A DNA stretch of 64,000 nt from Roridomyces roridus (Eukaryota > Basidiomycota > Agaricomycetes > Agaricales > Mycenaceae): positions 496,001 through 560,000 of the forward strand of contig JARKIF010000024.1 of NCBI GenBank assembly GCA_029378245.1, written 5' to 3'. The position numbers and the translations under genes were made by a program. Below, piece after piece: positions 11,600 to 20,817 of this stretch (the stretch's first letter is position 1; each line of letters starts with the position of its first letter). The notes under the pieces were generated by a model. The model was not told the DNA's origin and did not search any database. It saw only the letters and a list, made by a program, of their open reading frames with translations.

Positions 11600-12480
11600 G
11601 TGGTACCTAACGACTCGCGGCGGTGGTCCGCCCTTGTGATGCGTCCGTCGTTGGTTTTCCCTGAATATCCAGCAGGTGTCCCGTTCGATTCGGGAGTGGG
11701 TCATTACATGCATTAATACATACCGCCGCCGGTGTTTGATCTTTTTTTTTTCGACGGACACTCGGCACGATCGGCAAGGACCAACTTCCGACCGGATGGG
11801 ACGTATGTATTGGAGCTCTCCTCTGTCATGAATAACAACGACCTGTAGCGATGGTCCGCGCCTGCGCCTTCTTGTTATCCGACTCGAACTTGCAGACGGC
11901 CTACCAGTTCGATTCGGGTGTGGGTCTTACGCCGTTGGCGGTTCATTGCTTATTTTGCAGTGCAACCCTGTTCCAACTCTTTAAGGTTGACTAATTGGTG
12001 TCTTGGAAGCCGCGATTTTCACTGAGGAGGGAGTATCAAGACAAAGCACATTCATAATCGGCATTGGCCATCCCCGACTATTCGCCGCGGTGGTCCCCGC
12101 ATATCTTCGCGAAAGTCGGTCCCGGGCTGAATGTCCAGTAAGTGTCTCGTTCGATTCGGGAGGGGTATCATGAAATCTGAGTATAGGTCCATTTTTTTTC
12201 GAAATTGACTTGGGACGATGGGCAAAGACCAACTTCCAAGCGGGTGCCTCTTCTGTCATGAATGATAACCACCCGTAGCGGTGGTCCGCACCTGTGCCTC
12301 ATCATTCTAACTCACGCCTTGCAGGCGGGCTACCCGTTCGATTCGGGGGTGGGGTCCTGTGTTTCCTGCATCTTAGTTCATTCTTTGCCTCCAGTGCGAT
12401 GGCAGTGTCTTTTTGAAGTGGAGCATTGGCCGAGCCAACAGCACTCTATGGTGCTACTGAGTGCTTGCTGAAGCTTGACT
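11600..12480 (+). repeat. Four tandem tRNA-like repeat units with A- and B-box blocks
   Basis: Four units share a two-block layout. Block one resembles a Pol III A box: CGGTGGTCCG at 11621, ATGGTCCGCG at 11851, CGGTGGTCCCC at 12089, CGGTGGTCCGC at 12280. About 55-60 nt later comes a T-arm-like hairpin with the canonical TTCGATT loop: 11681, 11905, 12146 and 12333 (for example CCCGTTCGATTCGGG). Units 1 and 3 then carry T runs (11742-11751, 12192-12199) like Pol III terminators. Flanking words are also shared (GACCAACTTCC near 11782 and 12229; CTGTCATGAAT near 11824 and 12253). The units do not fold into a full tRNA cloverleaf that I can confirm. Confidence 0.6.
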
Positions 12481-13265
12481 AGGTAATGGTTGAACCCAGT
12501 GGTAGGTACTTACCTGCCCGCAGTCACCGGTCTGAGACTCTGAGGCCAACGGTTTCGTTCGAGTCGTCGAAGGTTTTTGTAAACCTTTTGCAGTGGGTTG
12601 AAATGCTGAAGGGCTCAACAATCCTGGATACGTTGTGGCCCTTGTGGGGAGGGATGGACGGATCTGACAGCGCAGATGCTCAACACATGCTACTTATGGT
12701 GTCCAAGGCAAGGCCCGTGTCCGTTCGACTCGGCCACGGCTTCTTACCGGATACTGTGATGCTTTTTTGCCCTGGATTAGATACCAACAAGTCTGGAGCG
12801 CCATACCCTGCAGAATTGACGGGGTTGGATGCCACCGGGAAAGGAGGAGTTGGACCTGGACTGGTTGAAACGGGGCGCCCAATGATCGTTGCTGTTTTAT
12901 TCATAAGCTCGAAGTTCCAAGCCTGGACTTCATTTCCCCTGAGAAATGTTCTGTGCCGGTACAAATGATATGTACATGTGCCGCCGCTGATAATAATGTG
13001 CGATCGTCGCCTGAGTGCCATCTCAGCGTGTTACAACTTACCCGTTCGATTCGGGTGGCGTTCCATGGATAGGTGGGTTGGTTCAGTCTTTTTTGCTGCT
13101 TGTGGGAGGGAAGACCTTGGAAAGAAACTCAAATACAGTCCATGCAGCCTCGAGCTCGGTCCTCGAGGGGTGGTAGCTATTGATTCTAGATCGGTGGGTC
13201 GCAAGAGATGTTCAAAATCCAACACACAGTGGCCAGCGGTTCGTTCGATTCGAACTGGCACAGTT
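12481..13265. repeat. Diverged continuation of the tRNA-like repeat cluster
   Basis: Further T-arm-like motifs occur near 12551 (TTTCGTTCGAGTCG), 12721 (CCGTTCGACTCGG), 13041 (CCCGTTCGATTCGGG) and 13238 (GGTTCGTTCGATTCGAAC). Spacing is irregular, about 170-320 bp. A 160-codon open frame at 12486-12968 crosses several of these motifs and is therefore probably not a gene. Confidence 0.45.
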
Positions 13266-13273
13266 GTCGCTGC

Positions 13274-13858
13274 TAGTGATGTAAAAGGCTCGGCCTGGGC
13301 CGCCAGGCCCGACCAAGCCGGGCCGGGGCTTAGTGAAGCCGAGCCGGGCCCGACACAGGGCTTGGGTGGGCCTAGGGCTCGGGCTTCGACAATCTCAGGC
13401 CCGATGGAGCCCGCCAGGCCCGGGCCTGGCTGCCGGTAGTGGTAATTGGTGGGATCGCGAGGGAAGGTGTCTGCCGACTCCGTTCCCATCATATGAACAT
13501 AAGTATGTTGTGTTTCAGCCCTTCAGATCACCGCATCTGGGTGCAATCACGCCTCGGCAAGTCTCGGCTTGATAGAGGAAGCCTAGTGATGTTCATTCGA
13601 GACAATTTTGATCCAACCGGTGCTCATATTGCGTCAATACCCTCATTTCTGACAAGCATGAGCTCGAACACAGGAAAATTTGAAGGCACCATGCATTTCT
13701 TGTTGGCGGATGGGCAAGCCCCGGCTCGAGCCCGGGCTTTGGGCCTGGCCCGGCTTGATGACGGCTCAGGCTCGGGCCTCGAGAATTTGGGGCCCGAGCC
13801 CGCCAAAGCCGAGCCCAAGCCCGGGCTTTCAGGCCGAGCCGGGCCCGTTACATCACTA
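13274..13858. mobile_element. hAT-type MITE (585 bp) with perfect 8-bp target duplication
   Basis: The ends are TAGTGATGTAA on the left and TTACATCACTA on the right, perfect inverted repeats for 11 bp, followed inward by very GC-rich subterminal DNA built of GGCCCGGGC-type words on both sides. The element is flanked by GTCGCTGC at 13266-13273 and again at 13859-13866. TAG...CTA ends with an 8-bp target duplication are the hallmarks of the hAT superfamily. There is no transposase frame inside, so it would need a transposase supplied in trans. It inserted into the tRNA-like repeat cluster. Confidence 0.9.
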
Positions 13859-13866
13859 GTCGCTGC

Positions 13867-14650
13867 CGTGGTCGAGATAATTTTTGGGTCGTGTTATGGA
13901 TTACGATTATTCTTCGAGAGGCGTTAGATGATTTGAAATTTCGAGGTACCGTCGTGTTCAGGATCAGGAGCTGTGGGTAGCATTCTGCCTTTTATCCGCG
14001 GAATACCGGCTGACAAGTCGATGACAACCACCTACATCATGTACATGGTGGAGGTTCGACTTCAACGGGACCATTCTCCGGATTCAGACAAATTCCACCT
14101 GTGTCCGTTCCATTCGGGCACGGGTTCTGCGTGACCCACCTGTAACTTTTTCCTTTGCCGTTCTCACATGCCGATGCATTCCGCAGATGCCACCGATGAT
14201 CACCAACATCACATTGATCGCCAAAAGTGGCTGAAGAGCTGCAATTGAAACGTGCTGCGTTTGACCCAGAATATAACACGCTAACACGCGTCGAGAAGGG
14301 AATGTTGCTGCGCCGATCTCTACATCTCAGTCTGATGTAACGAGAACTACTGCGAAATAATGCCAATCCGTGTCTGTTCGATTCCGGCACGGGTTCTACG
14401 GTGGCTCCCCGTTCCATTTCCCACATGCCGAAGCATGCTGAATACCGATTGAAACTGCAAGGGGACGGACACAGTATCTCCAACTTCGCCGCACATTCTC
14501 TCTAGTCAACCTGCGTCCGTTCGACTCGGGCACGGGTTCTGGGACTTGGCTGCGGTTTTTTTGGCCAATCATTCATGTACCGATGCATGCCGAGACGCCG
14601 AACCAAGCTCCGCTGATGCCACCGATCACCGATCACCAAACCATTGTTCA
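13867..14650 (+). repeat. Second set of tRNA-like repeat units
   Basis: Three copies of a motif made of GTCCGTTCGATTCGGG plus CACGGGTTCTG occur near 14101, 14372 and 14514. Two to three copies of a TGCCGATGCAT word (near 14168, 14427, 14577) and of GATGCCACCGAT (near 14186 and 14618) accompany them. The motif looks like the T arm of the units at 11.6-12.5 kb but with a different downstream word, so this is a related subfamily. Confidence 0.5.
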
Positions 14651-15022
14651 TCAAATTTACTTACGCACAGACCCTCGAGGAGTCAGGACCAAAGCGTGTG
14701 CTGCGTTATCCCCATTGCAATTCCAATTCGCTTGGACCGTGGGCCATTGTTCGTCGTTCAAAGAGGTGGTGGCCCTTTGTCCTACTTGTGTGTGCCACTC
14801 GGCCCATTCTCCAGAAATGGGAACTACACTGGCCGTCGCGTCCAGGCGGAGGGGGCATAAAAACGCGGACCAGCGGTGGGTATTCTTTAGTTTCTCCTCT
14901 TCCTCTTCCCCTACAAACTCTTTCTGTCAAGGAAGAGACTAGCCATGGTGTGTATTCGGCGCGGGCAGCTTCGACTCTACCGTGTCTGATATTATATTCC
15001 GCGACAGTACACCACACAAGAC

Positions 15023-15781
15023 ATGGAATTTGCCCCGCAGCACGGTGGCACGGACGCGTTTCTCCCCGAGTTCGTTCCAGCTCAGGCGTTTCCCAAGTGT
15101 CCTCCGACGCCGCGGTGGATTGAACGCAAAGTCCAAGACGTGCCACCGCGCACCGACGCGATTTGGCCCGAGTCCTTCGACGTAGACATGGACTCTGACA
15201 GCATGTCGAGTCACGAGACCGCGTCTCAAATGGAGGACAAAGTCCACGAGTTCGAGTTTCATCATTACACGGCCGCCGATTACTACGCCGACGTCGGTGG
15301 CAGCGCTTCCGAGTCGGACACGGACTCGGACCCCGGCTTCTCGTGCGCCGGAATGGATATCGACCAAGACGACTCCGAATCGGACGGCGGCTATAGCGCC
15401 GACTCGGAACTTGGCGACTTCGAATACGACCTCCGGGACCGCGCCGCCATCGCACGCTACCTCGAACACGCCCGGAATTTCAACTTTGAGGGCGACGACA
15501 TCACTACCGGCCTCGCCTTGCATCTACACAAAAAGGCCCTCAAGGCCTATCACGGGCTCGAGTTTTGTCGCGGGTGGCGGGCCCTCTCGACGGGTTATGA
15601 TGGGAACGTGGATGATAAGCTGCGGGAGGATGAGTTGATGGACTTGGCGCGGTGGAGGGCGGATCAGATCCTGTTCAATGCGACTGGATATGAGATGGGG
15701 GAGTTTGATGGGATGAGATTGGTTGACTCCGGGAGCAGTGCTGGGCTACTGTGGGATGGAAATTTTGATGATGAAAATTAA
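15023..15781 (+). CDS. Acidic protein of unknown function (252 residues)
   Basis: A single long frame from MEFAPQHGGTDAF to a stop at 15781. The central region is rich in Ser/Asp/Glu (SESDTDSDPGF, DQDDSESDGGYS), followed by a probably helical C-terminal half (RAAIARYLEHARNF, HLHKKALKAYHGLEF) and an acidic end (GNFDDEN). No membrane segment or known domain is visible. A TATA-like CATAAAAACG lies at about 14857-14866. An alternative start exists: the ATG at 14945 is followed at once by a GTGTGT donor, and splicing to the acceptor CGACAG near 15006 would add MYTTQD in frame. I keep the downstream ATG because it needs no intron. Confidence 0.65.
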   Translation: MEFAPQHGGTDAFLPEFVPAQAFPKCPPTPRWIERKVQDVPPRTDAIWPESFDVDMDSDSMSSHETASQMEDKVHEFEFHHYTAADYYADVGGSASESDTDSDPGFSCAGMDIDQDDSESDGGYSADSELGDFEYDLRDRAAIARYLEHARNFNFEGDDITTGLALHLHKKALKAYHGLEFCRGWRALSTGYDGNVDDKLREDELMDLARWRADQILFNATGYEMGEFDGMRLVDSGSSAGLLWDGNFDDEN

Positions 15782-16130
15782 TTACAATGGAATTGCCTTT
15801 TTGTACTAACAGAATTACCACATAGAGAATTTCTTGCCTTTTCTGCAGACACGCCGCAAACACGAAGAGCGGGAGAGAAGGAAGGGCATCATGACGCCGA
15901 GCCGACATCACTTGATGACACGTCACAGCTGCGGAGCATTTCCGGTAGCCGATCTCACTTTGGCTCAAACCACTACCACTACCGGTGGTCACGATGATAG
16001 CCATTGCACCAAGCTCCAACTTCGACAGGGTCCCTGGCGAATCAATTAAGCCCGTGCTTAAAGGCGTTAAGCTCCGACCGGGTCGTACGAGCTTGTTCCC
16101 TCCCCAAGTCTCAAGAGCACTCCACCCACT
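15782..16130. other. Intergenic region upstream of myo-inositol oxygenase
   Basis: Contains the 3' end of the acidic gene and the likely promoter of the oxygenase gene. No other gene is seen. Confidence 0.5.
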
Positions 16131-17601
16131 ATGCGCATGCCAATCCAAAAGTTTGACGCCATGTCTGACGCTGTCGACGAAGGTGCGTCGGCTGCATCCA
16201 TATCCGGAGTCGACTACTAACGAAGACTCTCCTCACAGTAAACGTGATAAAAGGCCGCGGCTGGTCCTCTGCGTCTGAATTCGACGCGGAAAAGGACAAG
16301 ACGCAGTTCCGTCAGTACGAAGACGCTTGCGACCGCGTCAAGAACTTTTACAAGGAGCAACATGGTGAGTGTGCCTGCCCCCGCCCCTCGCCCCTCGCCC
16401 CTCCGGCCTCCAAGGGCTTTGCAATCTCCCATCCATCCCCCAATCTCGCTCTATCTCCCATATCCTCGGCATCATCCGTCCTTCTCGCTGCTAACCACGC
16501 GGCTGTGGGTCCAGAAAAACAAACGGTGGAGTTCAATATCAAGATGCGTGCCAATATGCGCGAGAAGACTCGCGCGCGGATGGGTGAGTCATCATCCCAC
16601 TCTAAATACTTCTGGGCCTCGTTCTAATCCAGGCACACGACAGGCATCTGGGAGGCCATGGAAATGCTCAACACTTTGGTGGACGATTCGGATCCTGATG
16701 TGGGTGTGGGTTGTACAACTCTTCACTTCCTTACCCCTTCATTTCCGCTTTATTTATCGTGTTGATTTGCCTTGACAGACGGACCTGTCGCAGATCGAGC
16801 ATCTCCTGCAGACCGCCGAGGCGATTCGGAGGGATGGAAAGCCCGAATGGATGCAAGTCACCGGGCTCGTACATGATCTTGGCAAACTGCTTTATCTGTT
16901 TGGATCAGAGTGCGTTTGCGCAAAACTATTTCCCTGTTTCGCTTCACTACTAATTCATGACTGTGGGAATAGAGGACAATGGGACGTCGTCGGTGTACGT
17001 GCCTACCCTTCCCTCCCCGTTCCACCGTGCCGAGTTTATATCCCTTTATTTTCTTTACAGGACACCTTTGTCGTGGGCTGCGCCTTCTCCGACAAGATCA
17101 TCCTCCCCGAAAGCTTCGCCGTCAACCCCGACTCCACGCACCCCATCTACAGCACCCACTACGGAATCTATTCGCCGAATTGCGGACTTGAGAACGTCAT
17201 GCTCAGTTGGGGACACGATGAGGTGCGTTCATGCAAATATACGTGTTGGAGCTGAGGAATTCGATTCGACTTCTTGCAGTACCTTTACCACGTCCTGAAA
17301 GACCAATCCACCCTCCCGCAAGAAAGTCTCTGGATGATTCGGTATCATTCATTCTACCCGTGCGTACCCGCCTTGTCTCCTTAGTTACTACTCCTTTCAA
17401 CGGATTTGCCCCAGATGGCATCGCGAAAACGCCTACACGCACCTCACATGTCCTGACGACGAACGAGCGCTGGCTGCCGTACGCGCATTCAACCCGTACG
17501 ATTTGTATTCCAAGAGCGAGGAGCCGGTGGATGCGGTGAAGCTGAGGCCGTATTACGAGGGACTTATTGCCAAGTTCTTCCCCGAGGTCATCGAGTGGTG
17601 A
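16131..17601 (+). CDS. MIOX: Myo-inositol oxygenase (EC 1.13.99.1)
   Basis: Nine exons (16131-16182, 16239-16364, 16515-16583, 16644-16699, 16779-16909, 16973-16994, 17061-17222, 17280-17359, 17415-17601) join to 294 residues, close to the usual ~285 of the family. The enzyme uses a mixed-valent di-iron centre and O2 to open myo-inositol to D-glucuronate, the first step of inositol breakdown; it is cytosolic. All six iron ligands known from the mammalian enzyme have counterparts: His in EHLLQTAE, His-Asp in LVHDLGK, His in SWGHDEY, His in RYHSFYPWH and Asp in NPYDLYSK. The signature [20 protein letters not shown] is intact. Exon 6 is only 22 nt. The first ATG is followed by MRMPIQKFD; a second in-frame ATG lies two codons on. 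It is convergent with the HAP3 gene, with only about 125 bp between stop codons. Confidence 0.95.
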
Positions 17602-17726
17602 AGGTCGAAGACGAATATAGAAGGTTTAGAATGAATCGTGAGTAGAATTGAATCAAACAAGTATTTAGTCATACATGCAGCCCAAAGTCCACACAAATAA
17701 TAAAAACGAATCGAGAATCCCAATGA

Positions 17727-18395
17727 CTACATGCCCTCGCCTCTCGGCTCGATATACTGCTCCGCCCGTGCACCGGCAGCACTCTGGTGCTGAAAACCAC
17801 ATCAGTCAGCACTCGAACACTCGCGCTTGGCGCTCGCACTCACCTCCCTCAACTTTGCCAAATAAATCCTCAACACCTCTGCATAATTATCAAACCCAAG
17901 CGTCCCCATAGCATGCAAAATATCCTCTCCCCCAATAGTCTTGCGTTTCTCGAGCAAAGATCGTTCGGCTGCTTCCGATGTGAGGAAGGATATGAATTCC
18001 GAGACGCATTCTTGTACGCATTCTTTGGCGTCTTTGCCGATCTTGGTTGACGGTGGGACGGCTGCTTTCATTAGACGGGAGACGTTGGCGATCTAAGGCG
18101 AGGGTGAGAATTACGAGGGTGGGCAGTGCATCTATGTGTGGGCGCAACGTACGGGAAGAAATCGATCCTGCTCCCGGTACTCGCCCACATCGATATCAGT
18201 GATTCCCTCCACACCAGCTCCAGTTGCACCAGCTCCACCAGGACGCGCCATGTCCCCGACGCTCGCTCGTCGTTGCGGACTGAGGGCGTTTCGGTGGTCA
18301 CCACCACTAGTCCCAGGGCCGGGGTGCGCAGATAGGGATACGCGCCGAGGGTGACTATGGCTATGCGCGTGGCTATGGCCGTGGATGTCCGCCAT
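17727..18395 (-). CDS. HAP3: CCAAT-binding factor subunit HAP3 / NF-YB
   Basis: Three exons on the minus strand (18395-18153, 18092-17844, 17789-17727) give 184 residues. The core is the NF-YB histone fold: EQDRFLP spliced to IANVSRLMK, then [33 protein letters not shown] and [10 protein letters not shown], all highly conserved in the family. NF-YB pairs with NF-YC (HAP5); with NF-YA (HAP2) the trimer binds CCAAT boxes and regulates respiration, iron and nitrogen genes in fungi. The N-terminus has a His-rich stretch ([15 protein letters not shown]). The start at 18395 is preferred; an in-frame ATG 24 nt upstream (18419) would add MSACIIII. The short last exon ends RGEGM. Confidence 0.93.
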
Positions 18396-19010
18396 GATGA
18401 TGATGATGCAAGCGCTCAAGATAAGCCAGCCAGTCGGTAGGCTTGCTTGCTTGCTTGGGTCGGGTTGCCAGGTGGGGGTAAGGAGGGGGAGGGAGGGAAG
18501 AAGTCAAGAATCAAGAATGCAGCGGGAGGGATGGGATGACCGTGAGTAGCGTAACGACGGAGACGGCGATGCATTATGCATTGACAGGGAAATAATGGCA
18601 TAGGAAACAGAGAAAGGAAGGGTTTATTTGATCGCATGGGAGTGTGCTCCCGCTTCTCGAACCCGGATATGGAAAGACGGCCACGAGGTGCTGGAGTTAA
18701 GTTGAACCAGCGACGATGTTGTTCACAGGCTCCTGAGTGCGAATGAGGAGATCCTCCTCGCTTAGATGCCACAGTGCCGGCTAGATGTCCGCGCCACAAG
18801 CCAGGCACAAGTAACGTGTACTGATCACCGTCCACGAGTACGTTGCGGAGAGAACGCAGGCAAGAATTCCCAGATCACCGTGGGTCGAAAAAGGCTCGGG
18901 TGACCAACTCCACATTGCTATTTGCAGACCGGATTAGTCAACGGCGCGGGAAGCTCATACCGGAGCCGGCGAGAGAAAAAGAGCTCACTTGCCCTCACTT
19001 CCCCTCAGCA
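18396..19010. other. 5' region of HAP3 and spacer
   Basis: Probable promoter and 5' leader of HAP3 on the minus strand. It contains a GCTTGCTTGCTTG microsatellite near 18443. No independent gene was recognised. Confidence 0.4.
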
Positions 19011-20554
19011 CGCCTTTGCTCCGAGAGAGAACCATCCGAACTTGGATGTCCATGACGACCTTTTCGCATGGCGTCAACGCGTTGTTGTCCCTGCCGATCA
19101 TGGTGAACAATCACGTTCTCAAGACTTCGGTACCGCGCGGCGGCCAGGCGCTCCCACGGCAGGTGGGCGGATCCACGAGTGATGAGTGACATTGACACGG
19201 AAGGAGCTTGGCAGACGGCAGTCGGGATTCTAACAGAACGGAGAGGACGTCCACCCCGAGATTCCGTACGGGCCGCTTGCTGAACGTCAGGTGCGTCACA
19301 GAGGCAAATATATGGTAGTAGAGGTGTTTTTAACCGAAGTTGAGGCCCTTGTATGTAGGCGCCAAGTCGCATAGTATTTGAGCGCACCGGGTAAAAAAAT
19401 TCGTTGCGGGAGTCGTTGAGAAAACCCCAGACCCGTTGCACAACTAATACATCGCCGAAGGTCCAGCGTAAGGGTCAGTCGGAGCCTTGGTCATCCAGTT
19501 GGTGAGGGCAGTCCGAGGAAATTCATCGAGGCCTAGATACTACTAGCCCCGGAAAAGAGGCGAAAAACCTGAGCATCGTCTGTGTACTAGGGAAAGAATG
19601 GAACAATCGCGCAGACGGAGGCATCGCTACATCGAGTCAGCGACCGGCGGGCGCCCTGGGCACCAGATTCAAAGTGCCAATGTAACACAGCCCTGGAAAG
19701 AGGACCGAAAGGTCAAGCACGCGCTGGGATACTCGGGCAGACTGAATGTTAGACTGAAAGTTTCCATCAAGCTTGAGCTCCCGGATGTGTCGCCCAAGAT
19801 TGTTCTTCCCCTGTAAACGCCGCCGAAGTTTACCGTCGTAGTCGGACTCGGACTGAGCTTAGAGGATAGATTGCTGAGGAAGTGGAGCTCCAGTAGTAAA
19901 GATGCGAGTGGGCTGTGTGATAGAGCGTGTCTTCAACGTCTTGTGCTGTCGAAAGCTTCTCTCGTTTCCAGAACATAAGAAAGGCCCACCGTCGGCGCAG
20001 GGAAGGGAGGAGGACGTAGATTACGGTGTGCGTCGTCATCCCTCGCAGTCGTCATCCAGGCGTCGAGAGCCAACCTGGACAGCGTCGCTGCGCATGGCAG
20101 TGCGTGCCATTGGCGTGCCATCGCAATACTAAATGAGTAACAGTGACTAGCCCCAGAAGAGACCAACATGGACGGCGCCGGAGCTGGATGGGACGATCAA
20201 GGCAAGATGGAGGTTTGGGGAGAGATGAGATCAGGTCGGATCAGTTCGCGCACCGTTGATGATGGATCAAATTTATTTCAGACCCGCCGACGCCAATCAC
20301 GGGCTTCGCGGGGAGGTACTTACTCCGCGGTGGATTCGTTCGGACGATCACTAGTACCAGTTCTAATTCTTCGCAATCAAGTTACATCTGTACTCAGACA
20401 CTGCCGACGGACAGTCCCTGATTCCTGGGACACATTGATCCATGAAACACAGCGGGGAATAAGAAAGATGGGGCATGCACTTGATTAATTTATGCATGTA
20501 CTGGTAAGATTCAACCGCTGAAAGTGTTTTCGGGTATGGGGGGCGGGTGGGGGG

Positions 20555-20560
20555 TATAAA
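20555..20560 (+). promoter_or_regulatory. TATA box of pheromone precursor gene 1
   Basis: TATAAA, 96 bp before the ATG and within a G-rich stretch (GGGGTATAAAGGAGG). The same element occupies the same place upstream of gene 2. Confidence 0.75.
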
Positions 20561-20655
20561 GGAGGACTTGAATCGAGGTTGGAAAGCCAGTTCCAGTTCC
20601 AAGACTCGCAAACCAACCCAAACCAACCCAACCCACCAAACACACATTAATTCCC

Positions 20656-20817
20656 ATGGACGTATTCACCACCCTCTTCTCCGCCTTCACCTCGGCTGCT
20701 GCATCCAGCTCTACCGCAGAGTGCATTGCATCCAACGCCGTTGAGGAGCTTCCTCAGCCCGAGACTGTCAACGATGACAGTGGCACGGGGTCGTCTGGGT
20801 CCTGTGTTGTCGCCTGA
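20656..20817 (+). CDS. Mating pheromone precursor (CaaX type), copy 1
   Basis: Encodes 53 residues: start MDVFTTLFSA, end GSSGSCVVA. The small size, the MD.FTT.F start, the acidic middle (EELPQPE) and a C-terminal CaaX box (CVVA) are the standard features of basidiomycete lipopeptide pheromone precursors. The Cys would be farnesylated, VVA removed and the Cys carboxymethylated; an internal cut, perhaps after the EELP/PE region, would release a short peptide ending ...GTGSSGSC. Such peptides signal through STE3-type receptors. Right after the stop (20815-20817) there is a GTAAGT...TTCAG intron in the 3' UTR (about 20821-20879), conserved in copy 2. A TATA box lies about 100 bp upstream. No receptor gene is present in this window, so it could be a mating-locus pheromone separated from its receptor or one of the extra pheromone genes known outside mating loci. 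Confidence 0.88.
   Translation: MDVFTTLFSAFTSAAASSSTAECIASNAVEELPQPETVNDDSGTGSSGSCVVA

Noticed and set aside
12486..12968. 160-codon open frame within the tRNA-like repeat cluster
   Set aside because: It crosses several repeat units and T-arm motifs and has no recognisable protein pattern.
11600..14650. CRISPR-like array because of the regularly repeated motif
   Set aside because: The repeats are diverged, spacing is 170-320 bp rather than 30-40 bp, and the window is clearly eukaryotic.
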